A DNA stretch of 64,000 nucleotides from Gordonia sp. X0973 (GCF_013348785.1 NZ_CP054691.1:1736001-1800000), one strand, 5' to 3'. Counted from the stretch's first letter, positions 1 through 10,311 are shown. A program made the numbers and translations. Notes: generated by a model not told the origin, from the letters alone.

Positions 1-204
1 TACGTGGTCGGGCACTGGTGGGAGCAGATCCTGCACAACCAGTCGGCGCTGCGCCTCAAGGGCCGCCTGCTGTTCGAACCGAGCGTGATGGTCACGTCGG
101 TGCCGTGGCTGCTGAGTTCGTCGGACCGCCGCAAAGACGAGGCGCAATTCGTCGCGCCAGGCGACGTCCGTCGTGGCCTGGGGCCGGTTTCCAGCGGTGA
201 CTGA
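1..204 (+). CDS. APC-family permease, C-terminal end only (partial)
   Basis: The window opens inside this gene: the reading frame runs from base 1 without a start codon to the TGA at 202-204, giving only the last 67 residues. The visible part starts YVVGHWWEQILHNQSALRLK and has no membrane segment, which suits the cytoplasmic tail that follows the transmembrane core in the large actinobacterial amino-acid/polyamine permeases of the Rv2690c type. The next gene is an RNA methyltransferase that overlaps it by 8 bases, the same order as Rv2690c-Rv2689c in M. tuberculosis. The family call rests on this tail and the synteny; the substrate cannot be read from the sequence. Confidence 0.7.
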   Translation, partial: YVVGHWWEQILHNQSALRLKGRLLFEPSVMVTSVPWLLSSSDRRKDEAQFVAPGDVRRGLGPVSSGD

Positions 205-1489
205 TACCGGTGCGCCGCCGCTGCGGTGCGAGGTGACCGCACTCGCCCACGGCGGCGCGGGGGTGGCCCGCGTCGACGGCCGGGTCGTCTTCGTCTCCGG
301 GGCGCTGCCGGGGGAGACCGTGCTCGCCGAGGTGACCGACGGCTCGCGGCCGGCGTTCTGGCGGGCCCGGGTCGTCGACGTGCTCGAACCGTCGCCGGAT
401 CGCACGCCGGTGTCCTGCCCGGCCGCGGCGGCCGGGGCCGGGTGTTGTGATCTCGCGTATGCGACTCCGGCGGCGATCCGCCGGGCGAAGACCACGATCC
501 TCACCGATGCCCTCAGCAGGATCGGGCGGCTCGACCCGCCGGCGGAAGTCGGCATCGAGCCGATTGACGGGGGAGGGTCCGGTCACGGGTGGCGCATCCG
601 GGCCCGTCTGGGGGTCGGTGCCGACGGGGCCGTCGGATTCCGGGCCGCGCACGGCGAGCGGATCGTCGACGGGCGTTGTGCCGCGCTCACCGCGGAGATG
701 ACCGCCGCCCTGGCCGCCACCGACCTCGCCGGCGTCGATCCGGGGTCGGAGTTGCTGGCCGTCCACGACGACGCCGGTGCGGTTCATCTCGCGGTGCGAT
801 CACCCGGGTCGGCGCGTCCGGCGCCTCGGGCCCGCGGTCGGCGGCAGACCCGGGGCAAAGGCGCGCGGGCTTCGGCCCAGCGACATCGCTCGCTGCGACC
901 GTCGGCACCCGACCGCGTCCTCGCCGGAGCACCGGTGGCGCGCTACCGGGTGGGCGCGCGGGAGTGGGAGCTGCCGGTCGGCGCGTTCTGGCAGGCCCAT
1001 CGCGGCGCGGCGGGAACCTACGCGGAGGTCGCCCGCGAGTGGCTGAGCCGACCGATGCCACCAGGCCCCGTGTGGGACCTGTACGGCGGCGCCGGGGTGT
1101 TCGCCGGTTCCGCCCTCGACGCGGGCGCCGGCGAGGTCCACGTCGTCGACACCGAGCCGGATGCGCTGTCCGCGGCGCGAGCGGTCTACTCCGACGGGCC
1201 GGTGCAGCTGGTGCGGGCGGCGGTCTCGCCGGCCGCGCTCGCCGACCTGCCCGCGCCGGCCGCGGTGATCCTCGACCCGCCGCGCAGCGGAGCAGGCGCC
1301 GCGGTGATGGACGCCGTCTGCGCGGCGGCGCCGACGGTGATCGTCCACGTCGGATGTGACCCCGCCTCCTTCGCGCGGGATGTCGGGCGGGCCGTCGCCG
1401 CCGGCTATCGGCTCGCCGACCTGCGCGGCTTCGACGCCTTTCCGCTGACACATCACCTCGAGGCCATGGCTCTCCTCATCCGATCGTGA
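197..1489 (+). CDS. TrmA/RlmD-family class I SAM-dependent RNA methyltransferase
   Basis: This 430-residue protein is an RNA (uracil-5-)-methyltransferase-like enzyme. An N-terminal TRAM-type RNA-binding segment (about residues 5-65) is followed by clustered cysteines C74, C83 and C84 where the family holds its iron-sulfur site, here as GAGCC rather than the usual CGGC. The SAM-binding loop DLYGGAGVFAG lies near residue 293, then the DPPRSG motif, and the catalytic cysteine is C387 in HVGCDPASF. I chose the GTG at 197, which overlaps the upstream permease by 8 bases; an in-frame GTG at 173 would add eight residues. It matches Rv2689c in position. Whether it modifies tRNA or rRNA is not shown. 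Confidence 0.85.
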   Translation: MTDTGAPPLRCEVTALAHGGAGVARVDGRVVFVSGALPGETVLAEVTDGSRPAFWRARVVDVLEPSPDRTPVSCPAAAAGAGCCDLAYATPAAIRRAKTTILTDALSRIGRLDPPAEVGIEPIDGGGSGHGWRIRARLGVGADGAVGFRAAHGERIVDGRCAALTAEMTAALAATDLAGVDPGSELLAVHDDAGAVHLAVRSPGSARPAPRARGRRQTRGKGARASAQRHRSLRPSAPDRVLAGAPVARYRVGAREWELPVGAFWQAHRGAAGTYAEVAREWLSRPMPPGPVWDLYGGAGVFAGSALDAGAGEVHVVDTEPDALSAARAVYSDGPVQLVRAAVSPAALADLPAPAAVILDPPRSGAGAAVMDAVCAAAPTVIVHVGCDPASFARDVGRAVAAGYRLADLRGFDAFPLTHHLEAMALLIRS

Positions 1490-1497
1490 AACGTCCG

Positions 1498-1503
1498 TAG
1501 ACT
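1498..1503 (+). promoter_or_regulatory. -10 element for dxs
   Basis: TAGACT matches the actinobacterial TANNNT -10. It lies just after the stop of the methyltransferase gene and would give a leader of about 45 bases before the dxs ATG, which has an AGGAGGA ribosome binding site. No clear -35 was seen. Confidence 0.55.
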
Positions 1504-1554
1504 GAAACCCGATCGCACAGCCCGCGACCGTGAACTGGACAGGAGGACTCGCCG

Positions 1555-3498
1555 ATGGGTCTATTGGAATCGATCCACTCCCCGGAGGATCTGTCCGACC
1601 TGACCAGCGACGAGTTGGAGCGGCTGGCCGGCGAGATCCGGCGCTTCCTGGTGGCCAAGGTGTCGGCGACCGGCGGCCACCTGGGACCCAACCTCGGCGT
1701 CGTCGAGTTGACGATGGCCATCCACCGGGTGTTCGACTCGCCGTCGGACCCGGTGATCTTCGACACCGGCCACCAGTGCTACGTCCACAAGATCCTGACC
1801 GGGCGGGCCGAGGGCTTCGACACCCTGCGCCAGCGCGACGGGCTGACCGGCTACCAGGAACGCGCGGAGAGCCCGCACGACTGGGTCGAGTCCTCACACG
1901 CCTCGGCCGCCCTCTCCTACGCCGACGGGTTGTCCAAGGCCTTCGAACTGCGCGGTGAGAAGCGCACGGTCGTCGCCGTCGTCGGCGACGGGGCACTCAC
2001 CGGCGGCATGTGCTGGGAGGCACTCAACAACATCGCCGCGGCCAACCGGCCGGTGGTCATCGTCGTCAACGACAACGGCCGCTCCTACGCCCCGACCATC
2101 GGCGGCTTGGCGCAGCACCTCTCCGGTCTGCGCCTGCAGCCCGGCTACGAGCGGTTCCTCACCGAGAGTCGGCACCTGCTCAAGCGCGTGCCGGTGGTGG
2201 GGGAGCCGGCCTACGCCGTCGTCCACGGGCTCAAGAGCGGGGTCAAGGACCTGCTGGCGCCCCAGGCGCTGTTCGCCGACCTGGGCCTCAAGTACGTCGG
2301 CCCGGTCGACGGGCACGACATCGGCGCCCTGGAGAGCGCGTTGCGGCAGGCGAAGGCCTTCGGCGGACCGGTGATCGTCCACGCCGTGACCCGCAAGGGC
2401 AACGGCTACGGGCCGGCCGAGAACCACGAAGAGGACCAGATGCACGGCATCGGGGTCATCGATCCGGCCACCGGGCGCTCGACGTCGGTCGCCGCCCAGG
2501 ACTGGACGGCGGTGTTCTCCGCTGCCCTGGTCGAGGCCGGTGCGCGCCGCCCCGACGTCGTCGCGATCACCGCGGCGATGGCCGCGCCGACCGGCCTGGC
2601 GGCCTTCGGCGAGCGGTTCCCGGATCGGCTGTACGACGTCGGCATCGCCGAGCAGCACGCCCTGACGTCGGCGGCGGGCCTCGCGCTCGGCGGGATGCAC
2701 CCCGTCGTCGCCATCTATTCGACTTTCCTCAACCGGGCCTTCGACCAACTGCTGATGGACGTGGCGCTGTTGCGCCAGCCGGTCACGCTGGTCCTGGACC
2801 GCTCCGGGATCACCGGCCCGGACGGGCCGAGCCACCACGGCATGTGGGACCTCTCGCTGATGGCGATGGTGCCCGGTCTGCGGGTCGCGGCCCCGCGCGA
2901 CGCCGTGCGGCTGCGCGAGGAACTCGACGAGGCGCTCGGCACCGACGACGGGCCGACCGCGATCCGCTACGCCAAGGGAGCGGTACCCGAAGACATCCGT
3001 GCGCTTGAGCGCACCGCCGACGGCGTCGACGTTCTCAAGCGGAGCCGGTCGGATGCGGCGCTGCCCGCCGGCGACGTGCTGTTGGTCGGCATCGGGGCCT
3101 TCGCCGCGGTGGCCTGCGACACCGCCGACCTGCTGGCGAAGCAGGGCATCGAGGTGACGGTCGTCGACCCGCGGTGGGTGCTGCCGGTGCCGGACTCGGT
3201 CGTGGAAATGGCCGCCGGGCACCGACTCGTCGTCACCCTCGAGGACGGACTCGTCGACGGGGGTGTGGGTTCGGCGATCATCGACGCGATGGCAGCGGCC
3301 GGCATCGGTGTTCCGGTGATGCAGCGCGGTGTTCCGAAGGAGTTCGTCGCGGCGGCCTCGCGCGGCGAGATCCTCGGCGACCTCGGACTGACCGCCCAGG
3401 GACTGTCGCGCGACATCACCGCGGCGGTGTCGCGCAGCCTCGACCCGGACGCGGTCGACACCACCACGTCGGCCGGCGCGCAGGGCGACGCGGGCTAG
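1555..3498 (+). CDS. dxs: 1-deoxy-D-xylulose-5-phosphate synthase
   Basis: Dxs joins pyruvate and glyceraldehyde 3-phosphate, with thiamine diphosphate, in the first step of the MEP isoprenoid pathway that feeds decaprenyl phosphate and quinone synthesis. The 647-residue length is normal for the family. The thiamine-binding motif starts with GDGALTGG at residues 144-151 and continues to an Asn in VVNDN. The transketolase-like middle domain has VGIAEQHA, and the C-terminal domain follows. The ATG at 1555 sits behind a strong AGGAGGA site. Its TAG overlaps the stop codon of the convergent RNase D gene, so there is no room for a separate terminator. Confidence 0.97.
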   Translation: MGLLESIHSPEDLSDLTSDELERLAGEIRRFLVAKVSATGGHLGPNLGVVELTMAIHRVFDSPSDPVIFDTGHQCYVHKILTGRAEGFDTLRQRDGLTGYQERAESPHDWVESSHASAALSYADGLSKAFELRGEKRTVVAVVGDGALTGGMCWEALNNIAAANRPVVIVVNDNGRSYAPTIGGLAQHLSGLRLQPGYERFLTESRHLLKRVPVVGEPAYAVVHGLKSGVKDLLAPQALFADLGLKYVGPVDGHDIGALESALRQAKAFGGPVIVHAVTRKGNGYGPAENHEEDQMHGIGVIDPATGRSTSVAAQDWTAVFSAALVEAGARRPDVVAITAAMAAPTGLAAFGERFPDRLYDVGIAEQHALTSAAGLALGGMHPVVAIYSTFLNRAFDQLLMDVALLRQPVTLVLDRSGITGPDGPSHHGMWDLSLMAMVPGLRVAAPRDAVRLREELDEALGTDDGPTAIRYAKGAVPEDIRALERTADGVDVLKRSRSDAALPAGDVLLVGIGAFAAVACDTADLLAKQGIEVTVVDPRWVLPVPDSVVEMAAGHRLVVTLEDGLVDGGVGSAIIDAMAAAGIGVPVMQRGVPKEFVAAASRGEILGDLGLTAQGLSRDITAAVSRSLDPDAVDTTTSAGAQGDAG

Positions 3499-4754
3499 AC
3501 CTGTTTGGCGGCCTCGCCGAGCGCTTGGGCGATGGCGTCGCGCGTCAATTCGCGCTGCCACGGCCGTGCCCCGCCCGCTTCGAGGGCCTCATCGACGGCG
3601 CTGCCGGTCGGCTCGGCGCCGTTCCAGCACACCTGCCGGACCAATTCGGGGGAGAGCAGGTTCTCGGCGGGCACCGAGACCGATTCGGCGACCCGGACCA
3701 CCGCCGGGCGGACGAGTGCCGCCCGGGCCGCGGCGGCCGGGTGGCGCGGTTCCCACCGGTTGACGGGCGGCAACCCCGTCGTGGGGGCCTTGCGTGCCGG
3801 CAGCTGGTCGTCGGGCAGGTCGCGGGCACGATTCAGTGCGGCCAGCCAGCGCCGGGCATGCCTGCGCTGGCGCGGTCCGCCGAATACCTTGAGCGCGGTG
3901 AGATCCTCGACGGTGCGCGGATCGGATTGTGCGGCGTCGACGATCGCCGAATCCGGGAGCACCCGGCCGGGGGCGACATCGCGCTGTCGCGCCAACTCTT
4001 CGCGCGATTCCCACAGTTCCCGAACCGCGGCCAGCTGCCGCGCGGTCTTGAGGCTGTGGATATTCGACGTGCGTCGCCAGCGGTCCTGCCGCGGCGGTGA
4101 CGGTGGACGGGAGAGCAGGTACGCGAATTCCTGCGCGGCCCACTCGTCCTTCCCGGCGTCGCGCAGGGCGGCGTCCATCGCATCGCGCAGCTCGACGAGC
4201 AGTTCGACGTCCAGTGCCGCGTAGTTGAGCCATTCGTCGGGCAGCGGTCGCTTGGACCAGTCCGCCGCGCCGTGCCCCTTGCGCAGTTCGTAGCCGAGGA
4301 ATTGGGCGGTCATCGCGGCCAGGTTGACCCGGTTGTGGCCGAGCAGCCGTCCGGCCAGCTCGGTGTCGTAGAGAGAGGCGCACCGCAGGCCCAACTCGTG
4401 CAGACAGGGCAGGTCCTGGTCGGCTGCGTGTAGGACCCACTCGGGTCCGTCCAGGGCCGAGATCACCGGGGCAAGGGAGTCGGGGTGCTCGATCGGATCG
4501 ATCAGGAATGACCCGGCACCCGCCCGGCGGATCTGGATCAGATACGCGCGCTGCGAGTACCGGAACCCCGACGCGCGCTCGGTGTCCACGGCCACCGGGC
4601 CCGATCCGGCGCGCAGCTTCTCGGCAGCCGCGGCGAAGTCGTCGGGGCCGACCAGGACGGGCGGCACGCCGTCGGCGGGTGCGAGGAGTGGAACGGTGGG
4701 CGGATCGGCCTGCTCGTCGGCCGCGGTGTGCGCGGGAGTCGGGTTGTCTGTCAT
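3495..4754 (-). CDS. rnd: Ribonuclease D-like 3'-5' exonuclease with HRDC domain
   Basis: This 419-residue protein has an N-terminal DEDDy exonuclease domain: D57 and E59 in AVDTE, the second acidic motif in [14 protein letters not shown], and the Tyr/Asp motif in [10 protein letters not shown]. An HRDC domain follows near residues 215-290, giving the RNase D layout used to trim RNA 3' ends. The C-terminal region is a less conserved helical part. It is the second gene of a minus-strand pair with the DUF3000 gene, whose stop lies 3 bases before this ATG. This is the Rv2681-Rv2680 arrangement. Confidence 0.9.
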   Translation of the reverse strand: MTDNPTPAHTAADEQADPPTVPLLAPADGVPPVLVGPDDFAAAAEKLRAGSGPVAVDTERASGFRYSQRAYLIQIRRAGAGSFLIDPIEHPDSLAPVISALDGPEWVLHAADQDLPCLHELGLRCASLYDTELAGRLLGHNRVNLAAMTAQFLGYELRKGHGAADWSKRPLPDEWLNYAALDVELLVELRDAMDAALRDAGKDEWAAQEFAYLLSRPPSPPRQDRWRRTSNIHSLKTARQLAAVRELWESREELARQRDVAPGRVLPDSAIVDAAQSDPRTVEDLTALKVFGGPRQRRHARRWLAALNRARDLPDDQLPARKAPTTGLPPVNRWEPRHPAAAARAALVRPAVVRVAESVSVPAENLLSPELVRQVCWNGAEPTGSAVDEALEAGGARPWQRELTRDAIAQALGEAAKQV

Positions 4755-4757
4755 GGA

Positions 4758-5417
4758 CTAGTCGGCCGAGTGCAGTGCGGTCACACCGGTCGGGGGCAGT
4801 CCGGCAGCAGTGGCCAGGACTTCGCAGAAGGCTTCGAGGTGGCGGTCCAGCTCGGAATCGAGTGCCGTCCACGAGGCGCGCAGCTCCAACTGGTGGGCGC
4901 GCGGCGGACCGGCGATGTCGCCGTAGCGCACCGAACTGGTCGACGTCACGGTTCCGCCGAGCGCGGTCAACATCGGTTGGCCCGTCGCCCGCCCCACCGA
5001 TGCGGGAGTCTCGTTCTCGCCCTCGGGGACGCCGAGCGCGTCGGTGAGCCAGCTCCAGGCGACCTCCGGCAGCATCGGGTCGGTCGCCAGATCGGCCTCC
5101 ATGTCCACCTGGATGTAGGCGACCAGGCGGATGGTCCCGCTCCACGCGTCGTGACCCTCCGGGTCGTACAAGAGGATCAGGCGGCCGAAGGCGGAGCCAG
5201 ACGAGTCGGTCGGGACGTCGTCGGGCTCCCCGGTGCGCACCTCCGCGCCGACGGCATAGCTGTAGGGCGCGAGGCGCTGCGGCGGGCGGATCGGACCGAC
5301 CTCGATATCGGCGCGCACCGCCGCCGCCTGTAGGGATGTCACGGCCGCGGTGAAATCGGCCGGATCGCCCGCCCGGCTCGGTGCGGTGCCGCCGCCGGGG
5401 ACGCCTGTTCCGATCAC
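4758..5417 (-). CDS. DUF3000 family protein
   Basis: A 219-residue protein of unknown function from the DUF3000 family, which is confined to Actinobacteria and matches Rv2680. No signal peptide, membrane segment or catalytic motif stands out; it has several conserved aromatic patches such as QRLAPYSYAVGAEV. The GTG start is preceded at 6 bases by TAGGTT, which suggests a leaderless transcript starting at the GTG. It is transcribed with the RNase D gene and divergently from hemE. A role in RNA or haem metabolism would be guesswork from neighbours. Confidence 0.82.
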   Translation of the reverse strand: MIGTGVPGGGTAPSRAGDPADFTAAVTSLQAAAVRADIEVGPIRPPQRLAPYSYAVGAEVRTGEPDDVPTDSSGSAFGRLILLYDPEGHDAWSGTIRLVAYIQVDMEADLATDPMLPEVAWSWLTDALGVPEGENETPASVGRATGQPMLTALGGTVTSTSSVRYGDIAGPPRAHQLELRASWTALDSELDRHLEAFCEVLATAAGLPPTGVTALHSAD

Positions 5418-5423
5418 GGATTC

Positions 5424-5429
5424 AACCTA
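5424..5429 (-). promoter_or_regulatory. -10 element for the DUF3000-rnd operon
   Basis: On the minus strand this reads TAGGTT and ends 6 bases before the GTG of the DUF3000 gene, the spacing expected for leaderless transcription. Confidence 0.5.
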
Positions 5430-5471
5430 AGACGGACCCGACCGCGGCGGTGGGAGGCGCGCCGCGATGGA

Positions 5472-5477
5472 TAGAGT
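5472..5477 (+). promoter_or_regulatory. -10 element for hemE
   Basis: TAGAGT lies 7 bases before the GTG at 5485. Transcription would then begin at or next to that GTG, which argues against the upstream ATG at 5467 as the start of hemE. Confidence 0.5.
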
Positions 5478-5484
5478 GGTCGGT

Positions 5485-6522
5485 GTGAGTGAGAAACCGC
5501 TGCTGGCCGCGGCAACCGGACACCGACCGTCGCGCCGACCGGTGTGGTTCATGCGGCAGGCGGGCCGTTCGCTGCCGGAATACCGCGCGTTGCGCGAGGG
5601 TCGGGGAATGCTCGAGTCCTGCTTCGATCCGGCGATGGTCTGCGAGATCACCATGCAGCCGGTGCGCCGCCACGACACCGATGGGGCGATCCTCTTCTCC
5701 GATATCGTCGTGCCGCTCAAAGCGGCCGGAATCGACCTCGACATCGTCGCGGGCACCGGCCCGGTGATCGCCGAGCCGGTCCGGACCGCGGCCGACGTCG
5801 CGGCCATCCGGCGATTGGAGCCCGAGGAGGTCGGCGCGGTGGCGCGGGCCGTCTCACTCCTGCGTGCGGAGCTCGACCCGACGCCCACCGCGCTCATCGG
5901 ATTCGCCGGCGCCCCGTTCACCCTCGCGTCGTATCTGATCGAGGGCGGCCCGAGCCGTACCTACACCCACACCAAGGCCATGATGTACGGCGACCCGCAG
6001 CTGTGGCATTCGCTGATGGGCCGCCTCGCCGACATCACCGTGACCTTCCTGCGCGTCCAATTGGAGGCCGGCGTGCAGGCCGTGCAGCTGTTCGACTCGT
6101 GGGCGGGCATCCTCTCCCGCCGCGACTACGAGACCTTCGTCGCGCCGCACAGCGCCCGGGTGTTCGCCGAGATCGCGGACCACGGGGCTCCCCGGATCCA
6201 TTTCGGCGTCGGCACCGGCGAACTCCTCGCGTCGATGGGGCAGGTGGGCGCCGACGTGGTCGGAGTCGACTGGCGCGTCCCGCTCGACGAGGCGGCCAGG
6301 CGGATCGGCCCGAGCAAGGCGCTGCAGGGCAACCTGGACCCGACCGTGCTGTTCGCCGGTGACGCGGTGATCGCCGAGCACGTGGCGCGCGTGGTGGTCG
6401 ACGCCGACCGGGCGATGGCCGCGGGCGCGATCGGCCACATCTTCAACCTCGGCCACGGCGTGCTGCCGGATACCGATCCCGACGCCATCACCCGCGCCGT
6501 CGAGCTGGTGCATTCGGCGTGA
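5485..6522 (+). CDS. hemE: Uroporphyrinogen decarboxylase
   Basis: HemE removes four carboxyl groups from uroporphyrinogen III to give coproporphyrinogen III. The family's N-terminal substrate-binding motif [17 protein letters not shown] is present close to the start, along with [11 protein letters not shown] and the conserved C-terminal NLGHGV. The predicted length is 345 residues, normal for the family. I chose the GTG at 5485 because a -10 element sits 7 bases upstream of it; the ATG at 5467 would add six residues. The stop overlaps the hemY start by 4 bases, so the two are translationally coupled in a haem operon followed by hemQ. Confidence 0.96.
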   Translation: MSEKPLLAAATGHRPSRRPVWFMRQAGRSLPEYRALREGRGMLESCFDPAMVCEITMQPVRRHDTDGAILFSDIVVPLKAAGIDLDIVAGTGPVIAEPVRTAADVAAIRRLEPEEVGAVARAVSLLRAELDPTPTALIGFAGAPFTLASYLIEGGPSRTYTHTKAMMYGDPQLWHSLMGRLADITVTFLRVQLEAGVQAVQLFDSWAGILSRRDYETFVAPHSARVFAEIADHGAPRIHFGVGTGELLASMGQVGADVVGVDWRVPLDEAARRIGPSKALQGNLDPTVLFAGDAVIAEHVARVVVDADRAMAAGAIGHIFNLGHGVLPDTDPDAITRAVELVHSA

Positions 6523-7886
6523 GCCGCGTCGCGGTCGTCGGGGCCGGTCTGTCCGGCCTGGTCGCCGCCCACGAGCTGCGCCGCATCCTCGGCCCGGAAC
6601 TGGTCGTCGACCTCTACGAGGCATCGGGCCGGCTCGGCGGGATCCTGCACGGGGTGGACGTCGCCGGCCGCACCACCGACGTCGGCGCGGAGGCCTTCGT
6701 CCTGCGGCGCCCGGAGGCCCGCGACCTGGTCGCGGAACTGGGACTGGCCGACGAGATCGTGGTGCCCACCGATGCCCGTCCCGCACTGTGGGCGTGTGGT
6801 CGGCTCCGTCCGATGCCGACTCCGACGTGGATGGGGATTCCGGCGTCGCCCGAAGCGGTGGCCGAGGTCGCCGACGACGAGGATCTCGCCCGGATGGCCA
6901 CCGAACCCGACCGGCCCCTCGCCTGGACCGCGGGGGCGGACTGCTCGCTGGGGGAGTTGGTGGCCGACCGATTCGGGCCGTCGGTGGTGGCGCGCGTCCT
7001 CGACCCGATGGTCGGAGGAGTCTATTCCTGCCTCGCGGCCGACACCGGCCTGCGGGCCGCGCTGCCCGCCCTGGCCGCGCGCCTCGACGAAGGGGCTCCG
7101 AGCCTGACCGCGGCGGTGGCCGCACTGCTGCCCGCACCCACCGCGCCGCGCACACCGGTGTTCGGCGCCCTGCGCGGCGGGTACCGGGCGCTGGTCGACG
7201 CCCTGGTCGAATCCGCGGCGCCGCGAACCCTGCTGGACACACCGGTTGCCGAGATAGCCGCCGCGGGTCGGTCCTGGTCGGTCGCCGGGCAGGTATACGA
7301 CGCCGTGGTCGTCGCGACGCCGGCACCGGTGGCCGCGCGCCAGCTCGGGGCCGTGGCACCGGACAGCGCGGAAGCGCTCGGCACGATAGCCACCGCCGCA
7401 CCCGCCGTCGTCGCCCTGGCGCTACCGGTGGAGACGGCCCTGCCCGCACACTCGGGAGTCCTCGTCGCCACCGGCGAGGAGCTGGCCGGTGCGGTCAAGG
7501 CGATCACCTTCAGTTCGCGCAAATGGGATCACCTCGACGTGGGGGAGCCGGGTCCGGCACCGCACCGGGTGCGCGCCTCCTTCGGACGCCTCGGGCAACC
7601 GGTCACCGCCTCCGACGCGGAATTGGTCGCGATCGCGCGCGCGGCGGTGGGGCAGGCGTGTGGCACCGCGGTCGGCGAGCCGGTGGACGTGGCGGTGGCC
7701 CGGTGGTCCGACGGCCTGCCCTGCTACGCACCCGGGCACGACGCGCTGGTGGAGGCGGTGTTCGCCGGGCTGCCGGCGTCGATCGCGCTCGCCGGGTCGG
7801 CCTATCGGGGGGTGGGGGTGCCGGCCTGCATCGGGCAGGCGCGAGCCGCGGCCGCCGCGGTGCGGGCGCACCTCGCGCAGGTCTGA
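6519..7886 (+). CDS. hemY: Coproporphyrinogen III / protoporphyrinogen oxidase
   Basis: A 455-residue FAD-dependent oxidase with the dinucleotide-binding motif [10 protein letters not shown] at residues 4-13 and the typical amine-oxidase C-terminus with a second FAD contact near [17 protein letters not shown]. In Actinobacteria this enzyme (HemY, also called CgoX) oxidises coproporphyrinogen III to coproporphyrin III in the coproporphyrin-dependent haem route, which fits the hemQ gene downstream. GTG start inside a GTGA overlap with hemE. It corresponds to Rv2677c. Confidence 0.93.
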   Translation: MSRVAVVGAGLSGLVAAHELRRILGPELVVDLYEASGRLGGILHGVDVAGRTTDVGAEAFVLRRPEARDLVAELGLADEIVVPTDARPALWACGRLRPMPTPTWMGIPASPEAVAEVADDEDLARMATEPDRPLAWTAGADCSLGELVADRFGPSVVARVLDPMVGGVYSCLAADTGLRAALPALAARLDEGAPSLTAAVAALLPAPTAPRTPVFGALRGGYRALVDALVESAAPRTLLDTPVAEIAAAGRSWSVAGQVYDAVVVATPAPVAARQLGAVAPDSAEALGTIATAAPAVVALALPVETALPAHSGVLVATGEELAGAVKAITFSSRKWDHLDVGEPGPAPHRVRASFGRLGQPVTASDAELVAIARAAVGQACGTAVGEPVDVAVARWSDGLPCYAPGHDALVEAVFAGLPASIALAGSAYRGVGVPACIGQARAAAAAVRAHLAQV

Positions 7887-7899
7887 TTCGGCGTCGTTG

Positions 7900-7905
7900 T
7901 AGCGT
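7900..7905 (+). promoter_or_regulatory. -10 element for hemQ
   Basis: TAGCGT ends 6 bases before the hemQ ATG, suggesting a separate leaderless transcript for hemQ in addition to any read-through from hemY. Confidence 0.45.
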
Positions 7906-7911
7906 GGGTTC

Positions 7912-8604
7912 ATGGCTCGCTTGAACTACGACGAACTCAACTCCACCATCCGCTACCTGATGTTCTCGGTGTTCACCGTGCGCCCGGGCGAGCTGTCCGA
8001 CCGTGCGGGCGCGGCGAGCGAGTTCGCGTCCTTCGTCGACGACGTCCAGCGCGACGGGCTCGTCGTCCGGGGCGTCTACGACGTCTCCGGTCTGCGCGGC
8101 GACGCCGACTTCATGATCTGGTGGCACGCGGAGACCATCGAGGAGATCCAGGCGGCGTACCAGCGGTTCCGTCGGGACACCGCGTTGGGCCGCGCATGCG
8201 ACACCTTCTGGAGTGCCGCGGCGCTGCACCGGCCGGCGGAGTTCAACAAGAGTCATATCCCGGCGTTCCTCGCCGGTGAGGATCCCGGCGCCTATGTCTG
8301 CGTCTACCCGTTCGTCCGGTCCTACGACTGGTACCTGCTTCCGGACGAGGAGCGGCGCACCATGCTCGCCGACCACGGCAAGGAAGCCCGCGGATACAAG
8401 GACGTCCGGGCGAACACCGTACCCGCCTTCGCGCTGGGGGACTACGAGTGGATTCTCGCGTTCGAGGCGCAGGAACTGCACCGCATCGTCGACCTGATGC
8501 GCGACCTGCGGGCCACGGAGGCCCGTCGTCACGTCCGCGTCGAGATCCCGTTCTTCACCGGTCCGCGCGTGGAGCCGGCCGACCTCGTCCCGCGCCTGCC
8601 CTGA
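7912..8604 (+). CDS. hemQ: Coproheme decarboxylase (HemQ/ChdC)
   Basis: HemQ converts iron-coproporphyrin III to haem b with peroxide, the last step of the Gram-positive haem pathway. The 230-residue protein belongs to the chlorite dismutase-like family. It carries the catalytic tyrosine stretch [13 protein letters not shown] and the [11 protein letters not shown] segment that holds the proximal histidine region. The position after hemE and hemY fits Rv2676c. It is convergent with msrB, with a gap of only 9 bases between the two stop codons. Confidence 0.95.
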   Translation: MARLNYDELNSTIRYLMFSVFTVRPGELSDRAGAASEFASFVDDVQRDGLVVRGVYDVSGLRGDADFMIWWHAETIEEIQAAYQRFRRDTALGRACDTFWSAAALHRPAEFNKSHIPAFLAGEDPGAYVCVYPFVRSYDWYLLPDEERRTMLADHGKEARGYKDVRANTVPAFALGDYEWILAFEAQELHRIVDLMRDLRATEARRHVRVEIPFFTGPRVEPADLVPRLP

Positions 8605-8613
8605 GCGGGCCGG

Positions 8614-9030
8614 CTACTCGGCGGGTTCCAGCGTCAGACTGATCGAATTGATGCAGTAGCGCAGGTCGGTGGGGGTGTCATAGCCTTCGCCGGCGAAGAC
8701 GTGGCCCAGATGGCTGCGGCAGTTCGCGCACAGCACCTCGGTTCGGACCATCCCGCCCGAGGTGTCGCGCCGCTCGATGATCTTGTCCCCGGCCAGCGGG
8801 GAGAAGAACGACGGCCAGCCGCAGTGGGAATCGAACTTCGTGTCGCTGCGGAACAACTCGGCGTTGCAGGCCCGGCAGCGGTAGACGCCGGTCGTCTTGG
8901 TGTCGGTGTATTCGCCGACGAAGGGCGCCTCGGTGCCGGCCCGTCGCAGGACGCGGAACTCGCTCGGGGTGAGTCGCTGCGCCCACTGCTCGTCGGTCAG
9001 CGCGGAGAAATCGGTGGTGTGCTCGCTCAC
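8614..9030 (-). CDS. msrB: Peptide-methionine (R)-S-oxide reductase
   Basis: MsrB reduces methionine-R-sulfoxide in proteins. The 138-residue product has both zinc cysteine pairs (CRAC and CANC), the CGWPSF motif and the catalytic cysteine in LRYCINSISL. The open frame continues far upstream, but the real start is the GTG at 9030: it has a GGAGGC ribosome binding site just before it, gives the usual family length, and overlaps the aftC stop by 4 bases. It is therefore the second gene of an aftC-msrB operon, as in Rv2673-Rv2674c neighbours. Confidence 0.95.
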   Translation of the reverse strand: MSEHTTDFSALTDEQWAQRLTPSEFRVLRRAGTEAPFVGEYTDTKTTGVYRCRACNAELFRSDTKFDSHCGWPSFFSPLAGDKIIERRDTSGGMVRTEVLCANCRSHLGHVFAGEGYDTPTDLRYCINSISLTLEPAE

Positions 9031-10283
9031 GCCTCCACAGTAACCGCGCCGCGGGGGATCGGGGCGGCGGTCTTCTCGGTCTCGCGCAGATCGAGGTAGC
9101 GCCAGAGCAGGGCGAAGAACACGGCGATCATCAGCAGCGACCAGCCCCAGGTGACGGTCAGATACTGCATGTTGCGGCCGATTCCCTCCCAGTTGTACGG
9201 CAGGTGCTCCAGGTGCTTGTCGCGGACCGTGAAGTACTTGTCGAAGGTCAGGCAGCCGTAGATGCCCAGCCAGGCGGGCCAGTTGCGGACCGGGGAACCG
9301 GGGCGGATCACCGTCATGATCAGCGGGAACAGCAGCATCGAGTAGTAGCCCTGGCCGAGCGGGCCGACGAGGAAGGAGGTGCAGAGCAGGATGCCCGACG
9401 ATGCCGACAGCCACAGCACCTCGTCCTTCTCGCGGTAGTAGCGCCAGAGGAACCAGAGCCCGAACACGGCCATGATCACGAACATGGCCTGCAGTGCGAC
9501 GATGAGCCACGACGCCAGTCCGTAGTAGCCGCCGAGGCCGCCGATCGAGCTGTTGTAGTAGTCGCGGGTCTCGCGCAGGTAGGGGAAGGTCTTCTCCATG
9601 AAGTTCCCGGTGTCGGGGATCAGCTGCCAGGCGATGGCGTTGAGGACCACCGGAATGCCCAGGGCGGGGATCAGCGCCCGCCACATCCCCTTCTTCAGCA
9701 GCGGCAGCAGCAGCACGGGCAGCAGCACCGGTTTGACCGTGAGCGTGATGCCGATGGCGACGCCGGCCAGCCAGGGTTTCTCCAGGTGCAACAGCCAGAG
9801 GAAGAGCACCAGGCCGAGCAGGACGAACGCGTTGGCGTTGCCGTAGATCAGGGTGTTGGTCACCGACTCGGAGAGGAAGCAGAAGAACAACACGGTCGGC
9901 AGCACCCAGGACGATGCCGCGTAACCGAAGAGTTTCGTCAGCAGATAGGCCGAGATGACCACCGCGACGACCGACAGCGCGATGAACACCCACCGCGACC
10001 GTTCCCCGTCGAGGTAGGCGATGGGCGCCATGAGCAGCGTCCCCCCGGGTGGGTACAGGTAGTGCGGCTCGACGTTGACATAGCTTTCGCCGTAGACGGT
10101 TTGGCCGCGCACGAAGCGCAGGGCCGCCTCGTACACCGGTCGGAAGTCGTCGGTTCGGTCACCGTTGATCGCCAGCACCACACTGCGGTGGAAGATCATC
10201 ATGATGCTGACCGGCCACAGGATCGACTTGATGATCCGTTCGGTCGGTACGCGGGGGAACAGGTAACGGTCTGCAATCGTCAC
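9027..10283 (-). CDS. aftC: Alpha-(1->3)-arabinofuranosyltransferase (GT87), AftC
   Basis: AftC is a polytopic GT-C fold transferase that adds alpha-1,3 arabinose branches from decaprenyl-phosphoryl arabinose to arabinogalactan and lipoarabinomannan. The 418-residue protein has about ten hydrophobic segments and the conserved acidic N-terminal loop NGDRTDDFRPVYEA. PHYLYPPGGTLLMAP, the NSSIGGLGGYYGLASW region and QGYYSMLLFPLIMTV also match my recollection of M. tuberculosis Rv2673. A leaderless -10 (TACGGT) lies 6 bases before the GTG. The gene implies a mycolyl-arabinogalactan cell wall in this organism. Confidence 0.93.
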   Translation of the reverse strand: MTIADRYLFPRVPTERIIKSILWPVSIMMIFHRSVVLAINGDRTDDFRPVYEAALRFVRGQTVYGESYVNVEPHYLYPPGGTLLMAPIAYLDGERSRWVFIALSVVAVVISAYLLTKLFGYAASSWVLPTVLFFCFLSESVTNTLIYGNANAFVLLGLVLFLWLLHLEKPWLAGVAIGITLTVKPVLLPVLLLPLLKKGMWRALIPALGIPVVLNAIAWQLIPDTGNFMEKTFPYLRETRDYYNSSIGGLGGYYGLASWLIVALQAMFVIMAVFGLWFLWRYYREKDEVLWLSASSGILLCTSFLVGPLGQGYYSMLLFPLIMTVIRPGSPVRNWPAWLGIYGCLTFDKYFTVRDKHLEHLPYNWEGIGRNMQYLTVTWGWSLLMIAVFFALLWRYLDLRETEKTAAPIPRGAVTVEA

Positions 10284-10289
10284 GAGCGA

Positions 10290-10295
10290 ACCGTA
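10290..10295 (-). promoter_or_regulatory. -10 element for aftC-msrB
   Basis: TACGGT on the minus strand, 6 bases before the aftC GTG, in the 28-base gap after the exported hydrolase gene. Confidence 0.4.
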
Positions 10296-10311
10296 CTACA
10301 AGCCCGCGGCT

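Noticed and set aside
9031..9993. N-terminal extension of msrB fusing it to another frame of aftC.
   Set aside because: The frame is open by chance. The GTG at 9030 has a good ribosome binding site, gives the family length and overlaps the aftC stop by 4 bases.
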